Part shown: in pieces, positions 1 through 6,052 of the stretch
How the letters are laid out: each line of letters begins with the position of its first letter
How positions within the stretch are numbered: the first letter of the stretch is position 1
Source: Hyphomicrobiales bacterium
GTDB lineage: Bacteria; Pseudomonadota; Alphaproteobacteria; Rhizobiales; Beijerinckiaceae
Direction: 5' to 3'
Assembly (NCBI GenBank): GCA_930633495.1
Contig: CAKNFJ010000001.1
Span: 1,426,001-1,490,000, forward strand
Length of the DNA: 64,000 nt
The notes under the pieces: model-generated
Database searches by the model: none
Told to the model about the DNA's origin: nothing
Seen by the model: the letters and a program-made list of their open reading frames with translations, nothing else
Program-made: the position numbers and the translations under genes

Positions 1-1107
1 CTCGTCCTGCTCTTGATGGCGGTACTTGCGGGCTGGCGCGGCGGCAAGAGCCGCGCGATCGAGGCCGCGATGGCCGCCGAGCGCGCCCGCGAAATGGACG
101 ACAAGGTCGCGGAGATGAACCGGCAGCAGGCCGAGCTCGCCGGCCGGATGCAGTCCATGGCCGAGATTCTCTCGACCCGGCAGGGCGACCTCGCCCGGCT
201 CGTCGCCGAGCGGATGGACGGCCTGCGCCAGCAGGTCGGCGCCGGGCTGGAACGCAATGTCCAGCAGACCACCGAGAGCCTCGGCAAGCTGCAGGAGCGG
301 CTGGCGGTGATCGACAGCGCCCAGAAGAACCTGACCGACCTCACCTCCGAGGTGGTGACGCTCCGGGACGTGCTCGCCAACAAGCAGGCGCGCGGCGCCT
401 ATGGCCAGGGCCGGATGGAGGCGATCATCCGCGACGGCTTGCCCGCCGCCTTCTTCGCCTTCCAGCCGCAATTGTCGAACGGGAAGCGGCCGGACTGTCT
501 CGTCACCCTTCCCGGCGACGGGCGCGGCCTCGTCATCGACGCCAAGTTCCCGCTGGAAAGCTTCACGCTGCTGCGCGAGGCGCGCGGCGACGACGCCAGG
601 AAGGCCGCCGGCCAGCGCGTGCGCAACGATGTCGGCGTGCATGTGAAGGACATCGCCGAGCGCTATTTCCTGCCCGGCGAGACGCAGGATGTCGCGCTGC
701 TCTTCGTGCCGTCCGAGTCGATCTATGCCGATCTGCACGAGCATTTCGACGATATCGTCCAGCGGGCGCACCGCGCCCGCATCATGATCGTCTCGCCGTC
801 GCTGCTGGCGCTGGCGATCCAGCTGATGCAATCGCTGGTGCGCGATGCGCGGATGCGCGAGGAGGCGCAGGTCATCCAGAGCGAGGTCGGCAAGCTGCTC
901 GACGATGTGCGCCGGCTCGGCGAGCGCGTCGACAAGCTCGATACCCATTTCCGCCAGGCTCAGGACGATGTCGGCCAGATCAAGACCTCGGCCGGCAAGG
1001 TGACGAGCCGCGCCGAGAAGATCGGCGCGCTCGATTTCGACGACGAGAAGAGCGAGCCGAAGCTGCCTTTCGCCAAGGGGCTGGAGCTGAAACGCGCGGC
1101 GGAGTGA
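1..1107 (+). CDS. rmuC: DNA recombination protein RmuC (5' end outside window)
   Basis: RmuC-family protein, thought to limit DNA rearrangements; it has a membrane anchor, a coiled coil and a nuclease-like core. The frame is open to base 1 and begins with hydrophobic residues just before an ATG at 13, so the true start and part of the membrane segment probably lie to the left. From about residue 20 to 130 (numbered from base 13) the sequence is charged and heptad-like. The core carries GRGLVIDAKFPLESF (an RmuC hallmark with the D-A-K motif) and a basic C-terminus. It stands alone ahead of a toxin-antitoxin pair. The family is clear; only the start is uncertain. Confidence 0.9.
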   Translation, partial: LVLLLMAVLAGWRGGKSRAIEAAMAAERAREMDDKVAEMNRQQAELAGRMQSMAEILSTRQGDLARLVAERMDGLRQQVGAGLERNVQQTTESLGKLQERLAVIDSAQKNLTDLTSEVVTLRDVLANKQARGAYGQGRMEAIIRDGLPAAFFAFQPQLSNGKRPDCLVTLPGDGRGLVIDAKFPLESFTLLREARGDDARKAAGQRVRNDVGVHVKDIAERYFLPGETQDVALLFVPSESIYADLHEHFDDIVQRAHRARIMIVSPSLLALAIQLMQSLVRDARMREEAQVIQSEVGKLLDDVRRLGERVDKLDTHFRQAQDDVGQIKTSAGKVTSRAEKIGALDFDDEKSEPKLPFAKGLELKRAAE

Positions 1108-1176
1108 GAGGCCGGGCGGCATGGTATTGCCGCACGATCACGCTATATTCGTTTGATGACGAGGAGTTGCGCCGCC

Positions 1177-1437
1177 ATGCCCACGGGCGAAATGACCGTC
1201 ACGCTGCCGCCGGAACTGGCGAAGCTGGTCGAAGTCGAATTGGTCTCCGGACGCTATGCCTCGATGGTCGAGGTTCTGCGGGACGCGCTTCAAGCGCTGG
1301 CTGAGCGCGACGAGGCGCTGGAACATTGGCTCCGTGAGGACATCGTAGCCGGGCACGCGGAATATCTGGCCGATCCGTCGGCTGTCGTCGCGGCATCGGA
1401 TGTCCTTGCCCGGGTCAAATCCCGTCGGCACGCGTAA
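1177..1437 (+). CDS. parD: ParD-like type II antitoxin
   Basis: 86-aa antitoxin of the ParD/CopG ribbon-helix-helix class. The N-terminal strand (MTVTLPPELAKLV) is followed by two helices (VSGRYASMVEVLRDALQAL), and the acidic tail should wrap the toxin. The ATG at 1177 is chosen over upstream in-frame codons because a GAGGAG ribosome site lies about 9 bases ahead of it. The stop is 14 bases before the ParE-like gene, the usual antitoxin-first layout. By family analogy it should bind DNA upstream and repress the pair; no operator was picked out by eye. Confidence 0.85.
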   Translation: MPTGEMTVTLPPELAKLVEVELVSGRYASMVEVLRDALQALAERDEALEHWLREDIVAGHAEYLADPSAVVAASDVLARVKSRRHA

Positions 1438-1451
1438 GAGTAGAAGCGTCG

Positions 1452-1757
1452 ATGCAGGTCGTGTTCACGCGGCGGGCGGTGAACCAGCTTGCTCGATTGC
1501 ATCACTATATTGCCGACCGGACGAGCGAGACGGTAGCCGACAATTATGTCGGCCGCCTCGTGGCGTATTGCGAACGCTTCGATACGTTCCCGGAACGCGG
1601 CATGCGGCGCGATGACGTCCTGCCCGGTCTGCGGCTGGTCGGTTTCGAACGCCGCGCGACGATCGCCTTCATGGTCGAAGCCGAGAGGATCGTGATCGAG
1701 GGCGTTTTCTACGGCGGCCAGGACCTCACGCGCCGGCTCGCACGCCGCAAGCGTTGA
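1452..1757 (+). CDS. parE: ParE/RelE-superfamily toxin
   Basis: 101-aa basic toxin of the RelE/ParE fold. It shows the N-terminal strand (VVFTRRAVNQLARL), the long helix pair and the conserved C-terminal IEGVFYGGQD strand that marks the ParE branch. ParE proteins typically poison DNA gyrase, but the target here is inferred only from the family. It directly follows the ParD-like gene and was probably co-transcribed with it. It ends two bases before the convergent OsmC gene. No internal damage is visible, so the pair looks intact. Confidence 0.85.
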   Translation: MQVVFTRRAVNQLARLHHYIADRTSETVADNYVGRLVAYCERFDTFPERGMRRDDVLPGLRLVGFERRATIAFMVEAERIVIEGVFYGGQDLTRRLARRKR

Positions 1758-1759
1758 GT

Positions 1760-2269
1760 TCAGCCGCGGTTGAGCACCGCCGAAAGTTCCGGCTTCACGT
1801 TCAGCGTCTGGAAGACGACGCAGTAGCGCTCGGTGAGCTTGAGCAGCGTGTCGAGCTTCTCTTGTGGCGCATCGCTCTCGATATCGAAGGAGAGGCGGAT
1901 CGCCTTGAAGCCCACGGCAGCGTCCTTGGCGACGCCGAGCGTGCCACGGAAATCGAGATCGCCCTCGGCGCGAACCACGCCCTTCTTGAGCTCGATCTCC
2001 AGCGCGGTCGCGACCGCCTTCAGCGTCACGCCGGCGCAGGCGACCAGCGCCTCCAGCAGCATGTCGCCGGAGCAGAGCTCGGCACCTGAGCCTCCGGTGG
2101 CGGGATGCAGGCCCGCGAGTGCGATCGCGCGGCCGGTCTCGACCTTGCAGGCGATGTGCTGATCGTCGAGCTCGCCATGGGCCTTGAGTGTGATGACCGC
2201 CGCCTCGGGATTGGTCCGGTATTCATCCTTGAGGGGGGCCTGCAAGGCGCGCAGCGCGGTGACGTCCAT
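1760..2269 (-). CDS. OsmC/Ohr-family peroxidase-like protein
   Basis: 169-aa OsmC-fold protein. Family members reduce organic or fatty-acid hydroperoxides using two cysteines. Visible hallmarks are the first cysteine region (CSGDMLLEALVACAG), the central RAEGDLDFRGTLG strand and the second cysteine in LTERYCVVFQTL near the C-terminus. Two in-frame ATGs lie six bases apart. The inner one (2269) is preferred because AAGGA sits 8 bases upstream of it but only 2 bases from the outer. The gene lies downstream of the degenerate ATPase gene on the same strand and may share its SAM-II-controlled transcript, a plausible link between sulfur supply and thiol peroxidase. Confidence 0.8.
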   Translation of the reverse strand: MDVTALRALQAPLKDEYRTNPEAAVITLKAHGELDDQHIACKVETGRAIALAGLHPATGGSGAELCSGDMLLEALVACAGVTLKAVATALEIELKKGVVRAEGDLDFRGTLGVAKDAAVGFKAIRLSFDIESDAPQEKLDTLLKLTERYCVVFQTLNVKPELSAVLNRG

Positions 2270-2310
2270 GATCATGATCCTTCTAAGCGGTCGGCCGGCT
2301 TGTAGCGGCT

Positions 2311-3021
2311 TCAGGCCGCCGCCTCCACCTCTGGCACGGCATGCCGGTTTTCTTTTTCAAGCGCCCGACGCAATTCGCGGCGCAAGGTCACGAAGCCGAC
2401 GGAACCCTCATTGCGCGGACGCGCCAGCAGGTTGTCGAGACTGAAGGCGACCGGCCCAGGCTGCTGTGGCAGGACGTGGATGCGATCGGCCAGACGCAGG
2501 GCCTCCTCGACCGAGCCGGTGGCGATGACGACGGCGGGGCGCGCTTGCGTGCAGAGCTCCGGCAGGAAGGCGACGAGCCGAGCGCGCGCATCGGCATCGA
2601 GCGCCGCAAAGGGCTCGTCGATCAGCAGCAACCGCGGCCGGACCAGCAGAAGGCGGGCAATGGCGAGGCGCAGGAGCCCCTCGGGCGAGAGGGAGGCCGG
2701 CCGTTGCGTCGCCTGCCCGGCAAGGCCGAGGCGAACCAGCACATTGGCGATCAGACCCTCGCGCTCGAACGGCGTCGCCTTCGGCAGGGCGTAGGCCAGG
2801 TTCTCGGTGAGATCGAGCCAGGGAAAGAAGCGCGGCCGGGCGCAGAGCAGGCCGATCTCCGCCGTCGGCACCGCTCCCTCATCGGTCTGCTGGCCGGCGA
2901 GCGCACGCAACGCCGCCTTCCGCACCTCCGATGGGCCGAGCAGGGCGATGATTTCGCCGGCCCGAGGGCGCGGCAGGGCATGTTCGGGAGAGCGGGAGAA
3001 ATCGTGAAGAACGGCCGACAT
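2311..3021 (-). CDS. Degenerate SsuB-like ABC ATPase paralog
   Basis: 236-aa protein alignable over its whole length with the intact ATPase at 3183-3965, but with most catalytic motifs lost. The Walker A region reads LLGPSEVRKAA instead of GGSGCGKTT, so the glycines and the Ser/Thr are gone. The Q-loop FQEPR is CARPR, the LSGGQ signature is LSPEG, and the H-loop His is Gly (ATGSVEEA). Walker B (LLLIDEPFAALD) survives. The reading frame is full length and codon use looks normal, so it is probably kept for a non-catalytic role such as a partner subunit or regulator. It has its own promoter and SAM-II riboswitch, which duplicate those of ssuA. The start at 3021 gives a short leader before the ATPase body. 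Confidence 0.8.
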   Translation of the reverse strand: MSAVLHDFSRSPEHALPRPRAGEIIALLGPSEVRKAALRALAGQQTDEGAVPTAEIGLLCARPRFFPWLDLTENLAYALPKATPFEREGLIANVLVRLGLAGQATQRPASLSPEGLLRLAIARLLLVRPRLLLIDEPFAALDADARARLVAFLPELCTQARPAVVIATGSVEEALRLADRIHVLPQQPGPVAFSLDNLLARPRNEGSVGFVTLRRELRRALEKENRHAVPEVEAAA

Positions 3022-3088
3022 TGCGGGCTCCATCCATGGACAAGGCGGAAGGAGCGCCGACGGCATCAGCCGTCCCCGTCGTTCCCGC

Positions 3089-3140
3089 GCTTTAGCTGCA
3101 TTTGTTTCGCGCCCGCAAGCTGAGGCTCAAATCGGCGCGT
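3089..3140 (-). promoter_or_regulatory. SAM-II riboswitch A, leader of the degenerate ATPase gene
   Basis: Read on the minus strand, the leader has the SAM-II (SAM-alpha) pattern. A CGCGC 5' stem strand is followed by the GATTTGAG loop and a CTTGC segment, the GCGCG 3' stem strand comes next, and then an A-rich linker leads to the pseudoknot strand GCAGCTAAAGC. Stem pairing CGCGC/GCGCG is exact. SAM-II aptamers switch off translation or expression when S-adenosylmethionine is bound. The element lies between the promoter at 3147-3175 and the start codon at 3021. It is nearly the same sequence as riboswitch B at 5847-5900. Confidence 0.85.
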
Positions 3141-3146
3141 GTCCTC

Positions 3147-3175
3147 TTCTAAGGTCCGAACGTCCGTTTTGTCAA
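3147..3175 (-). promoter_or_regulatory. Promoter of the degenerate ATPase transcript
   Basis: On the minus strand TTGACA (3170-3175) is followed 17 bases later by TTAGAA (3147-3152), a good sigma-70-type pair. Transcription would begin just before the SAM-II aptamer. The same TTGACA, the same 17-base spacing and much of the spacer are found in front of ssuA. Confidence 0.7.
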
Positions 3176-3182
3176 ACGATAC

Positions 3183-3965
3183 TCACCACCACATGCCGGC
3201 GGTCTCGGCCGCCTTCTCCTGATGCGGGGTCTCGTCGCGCAGGGAACGGTCGAGCGTACGCAGCGCCTCGCGCTTCGTCGCCTCGAAAGCCGGCGAGAGC
3301 CGGTCGCGCGGGCGGGCGAGAGGGTTATCGAGTTCGTCGAAGATACGGCCGGGCTTGGGCTGCATCACCACGATGCGGTCGGCCAGCGCCACGGCCTCCT
3401 CGACATCATGGGTGACCATGACCACGGTGGGGCGGCTCTCCTGCCAGAGCGCCAGCAGATGGCCGTGCAGGCTCGCGCGCGTCGTGGCGTCGAGCGCCGA
3501 GAAGGGCTCGTCCATCAGCAGCAGCTTCGGCCGGGTGACGAGGGCGCGGGCGATGGCGACGCGCTGCTGCTGGCCGCCGGAGAGCTCGCGCGGCCAGCGT
3601 TTCTCATGGCCGGCGAGGCCGACGCGGACCAGCGCATTGCTCACCAGCCCGTCGCGCTCGACGGCGGAGAGATGCGACAGCCCGAAGCCGACATTCTCGG
3701 CGACGCTGAGCCAGGGGAAGAGCCGCGGCTCCTGGAAGATGACGCCGACATCGGCGCGCGGCTCGGCGATCGCCTCGCCGTCGAGGCGGATCGCGCCCTC
3801 GCTCGGCCGGTCGAGCCCGGCGACGAGGCGCAGCAATGTGGTCTTGCCGCAGCCCGAGCCGCCGAGCAACGCGACGATCTCGCCGCGCCCGACCTCGAGC
3901 GTGATCGCCGACAGGGCGCGCGTGCCATCGGCATAGGTCTTGGACAGCCGGTCGAAACTCAGCAC
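3183..3965 (-). CDS. ssuB: Sulfonate/taurine-type ABC transporter ATPase
   Basis: 260-aa ATPase of the nitrate/sulfonate/taurine importer group. All motifs are intact: Walker [10 protein letters not shown] near residue 35, Q-loop [10 protein letters not shown], signature [14 protein letters not shown], Walker [13 protein letters not shown] and H-loop VTHDVEEA. It would power uptake through the permease encoded 12 bases upstream, with the binding protein encoded first in the operon. Control is through the SAM-II riboswitch ahead of ssuA, which suggests a cargo feeding methionine or SAM synthesis. The exact substrate cannot be read from sequence, and taurine or an aliphatic sulfonate is an inference. 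Confidence 0.87.
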   Translation of the reverse strand: MLSFDRLSKTYADGTRALSAITLEVGRGEIVALLGGSGCGKTTLLRLVAGLDRPSEGAIRLDGEAIAEPRADVGVIFQEPRLFPWLSVAENVGFGLSHLSAVERDGLVSNALVRVGLAGHEKRWPRELSGGQQQRVAIARALVTRPKLLLMDEPFSALDATTRASLHGHLLALWQESRPTVVMVTHDVEEAVALADRIVVMQPKPGRIFDELDNPLARPRDRLSPAFEATKREALRTLDRSLRDETPHQEKAAETAGMWW

Positions 3966-3977
3966 GAGGTTGAGCCT

Positions 3978-4808
3978 TCAGAGCTTGTCGCGCGCCGTAT
4001 CCTGCCAGGCGAGGAAGGGCCGCGTGATGGCGAGGAGCAGCCCGTCCGCCAGCTTGCCGAGCACGGCGAAGCTGATGATGGCCGCAATGATGGTGTCGGG
4101 CCGGCCGAGCTGCTGGCCGTCGACGAGCAGGTAACCCAACCCCTCGCTCGCCCCCATGATCTCGGCTGCCACGACGAACATGAAGCCGAGGCCGAGGCCG
4201 GCGCGCAAAGCGGTGATCCAGGCCGGTAGGATCGCCGGCAGCAGCACGCGGCGCACCATGGCGAGGCGCGACAGGCGGAAGACCCGGCCGACCTCGACGA
4301 TCTTGCGATCGATGCCCTGGATCGCGGCGGCGACGCCGAGATAGACCGGGAAGAAGACGCCGACCGCGATCAGCGCGACCTTCGAGGCTTCGAAGATGCC
4401 AAGCCAGAGGATGAAGAGCGGCACCCAGGCGATCGAGGGGATCGCACGCAGCGCCTGCAATGTCGGATCGAGCAGGCTGCGGGCGACCGGGAGCGCCCCT
4501 GTGACCGCACCCAGCACGGTGCCGGCAAGCGCGCCGAGGCCGAAGCCCGCCGCCACCCGCCAGAGCGTCGCGGTGGCGTGGGTCAGGAGCTCGCCCGAGG
4601 CGGCGAGGCCCCAGAGCGTGCGCCCGACGACGCTGGGCGGCGGCATCAGCCGGCCATTGGCGATGCCGGCCGCGACGAGGCCCTCCCAGAGGACGGCCAG
4701 CACGACCGGCAGGACGAAACCGGCGACCGCGAGGCCATAGCCGCGACGGGGAGCGGCCGACCGCTCTCCCCTCGTCTCGATCGCGGCTTCGACCCCGAGA
4801 ACGCTCAT
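3978..4808 (-). CDS. ssuC: Sulfonate/taurine-type ABC transporter permease
   Basis: 276-aa inner-membrane permease of the SsuC/TauC group with about six hydrophobic segments. The cytoplasmic loop that contacts the ATPase is present around ALRAIPSIAWVPLFILWLG and again near the EAA-like region. It lies between the binding-protein gene (16-base gap) and the ATPase gene (12-base gap) and should be cotranscribed with them. Membrane topology and operon position make the role secure; the substrate is inferred only from the operon. Confidence 0.85.
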   Translation of the reverse strand: MSVLGVEAAIETRGERSAAPRRGYGLAVAGFVLPVVLAVLWEGLVAAGIANGRLMPPPSVVGRTLWGLAASGELLTHATATLWRVAAGFGLGALAGTVLGAVTGALPVARSLLDPTLQALRAIPSIAWVPLFILWLGIFEASKVALIAVGVFFPVYLGVAAAIQGIDRKIVEVGRVFRLSRLAMVRRVLLPAILPAWITALRAGLGLGFMFVVAAEIMGASEGLGYLLVDGQQLGRPDTIIAAIISFAVLGKLADGLLLAITRPFLAWQDTARDKL

Positions 4809-4824
4809 CGCCGCGCCGCCGCCG

Positions 4825-5787
4825 TCAGTTGGTGGCGACGAAGCTGCGGTCGATCAGCGAATCCACCGCCGCCTTCACATCGGTCGAGGCCGGCAGAACC
4901 CCGGCTTCCTTCAGCGCATTGCCGGCAGCGGTGATGCTGTCGATCTGCGCCTGCCCGATGGCGGAATGGGTGAGCTCGGTGCGCGTGAGCTGGCGCTCGA
5001 TCACCGGCTCGGAGAGCTTGGTATACTCGACCAGCACCTTCTTCAGCTCGGCCGGGTTGGCGAGCGCATAGGCGCGCGCCTGCTCATATGCGGCGAGCAC
5101 CTTGCGCACCAGCGCCGGGTTTTCCTTGGCGAAGGCTTCGCGGACGTTGAGGATGCCCCAGGTGTTGTCCTCGGCCTTGCGGTAGAACAGCCTGGCGCCG
5201 CTCTCGACCTCGGCCGCCGCCATCAGCGGGTCGAGCCCGGCCCAGGCCTCGACATCGCCGCGCTCCAGCGCGAGGCGGCCATCGGCATGCTGCAGCAGGA
5301 CGAGCTTGACGTCCTTCTCGGTCAGCTTGGCATCAGCCAATGCGCGCACGAGGAAGATGTGCGGATCCGTGCCGCGCGTGACGGCGACGCGCTTGCCCTT
5401 GAGATCCGAGACCTTGGCGATGTCGCTCTTGGCGCCGGTGACGAGCGCGGTCCATTCCGGCCGGGAATAGACATAGACCGACTTGATCGGGTTGCCGTTG
5501 ATCTTGCCGATCAGCGCGGCGGCGCCGGCCGTCGAGCCGAAATCGATCGAGCCGGCATTGAGGAATTCGAGCGCCTTGTTCGATCCGGCGGACAGGACCC
5601 AGCGCACCTTGATGCCCTCGGCCTCCAGCGCCTTCTCGAGGATGCCGCGCTCCTTCAGCACGAGGCTGACGGGATTGTAGGTCGCGTAGTCGAGCCGAAT
5701 TTCCTTCGGCGCCTGCGCGAAGGCCGGCGCGGCAAGCGAGACCGCTGCAAAGACGGCAAGGACGAGGCGGCGGGTGATGCTGGTCAT
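4825..5787 (-). CDS. ssuA: Sulfonate/taurine-type periplasmic binding protein
   Basis: 320-aa periplasmic solute-binding protein. A Sec signal peptide (MTSITRRLVLAVFAAVSLAAPAFAQ, given here as TRRLVLAVFAAVSL then AAPAFAQ) ends at AFA-QA. The mature part has the SsuA/TauA pattern: DYATYNPVSLVLKERG, then GSNKALEFLNAGSIDFG and GKRVAVTRGTDPH. The start at 5787 is used because it opens directly into the signal peptide and follows GAGAGGGATC; upstream in-frame codons fall in the leader. It is first in the operon and sits directly behind the SAM-II riboswitch, so binding-protein supply should fall when SAM is abundant. Confidence 0.87.
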   Translation of the reverse strand: MTSITRRLVLAVFAAVSLAAPAFAQAPKEIRLDYATYNPVSLVLKERGILEKALEAEGIKVRWVLSAGSNKALEFLNAGSIDFGSTAGAAALIGKINGNPIKSVYVYSRPEWTALVTGAKSDIAKVSDLKGKRVAVTRGTDPHIFLVRALADAKLTEKDVKLVLLQHADGRLALERGDVEAWAGLDPLMAAAEVESGARLFYRKAEDNTWGILNVREAFAKENPALVRKVLAAYEQARAYALANPAELKKVLVEYTKLSEPVIERQLTRTELTHSAIGQAQIDSITAAGNALKEAGVLPASTDVKAAVDSLIDRSFVATN

Positions 5788-5846
5788 GGACTGATCCCTC
5801 TCTTGACGGTGCGAGGGATCGGGACGGGTCAGGTCCCTGGCCCCAC

Positions 5847-5900
5847 GCTTTAGCTGCACTTATTTCGCGCCCGCAAGCTGGTGGCTCAAATCGGCGCGTA
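5847..5900 (-). promoter_or_regulatory. SAM-II riboswitch B, leader of ssuA-ssuC-ssuB
   Basis: Minus-strand leader with the SAM-II architecture: CGCGC, GATTTGAGCCACCAG, CTTGC, GCGCG, an A/T-rich linker (AAATAAGT) and the GCAGCTAAAGC pseudoknot strand. The stem pairs perfectly. It lies about 60 bases upstream of the ssuA start. Compared with riboswitch A, only a few positions differ, mostly in loops and the linker, which suggests recent duplication or shared selection. Confidence 0.87.
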
Positions 5901-5905
5901 TCCGA

Positions 5906-5934
5906 CCTTTAGGTCCGATCGTTCTGTTTGTCAA
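5906..5934 (-). promoter_or_regulatory. Promoter of ssuA-ssuC-ssuB
   Basis: Minus-strand TTGACA (5929-5934) and TAAAGG (5906-5911) are separated by exactly 17 bases, so transcription would start at the edge of the SAM-II aptamer. It is back to back with glnD, whose start lies 118 bases to the right. Confidence 0.65.
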
Positions 5935-6052
5935 ACAATACGTCGCGGTACGTCAATTTCATAATTACCGTAATTCACATGTGTAATTTAACCCTCTCAT
6001 CCGACGGCCCGCGCGTGCTAGGAAGGACGGCAGCCGACGGAACCGTGCCAAC

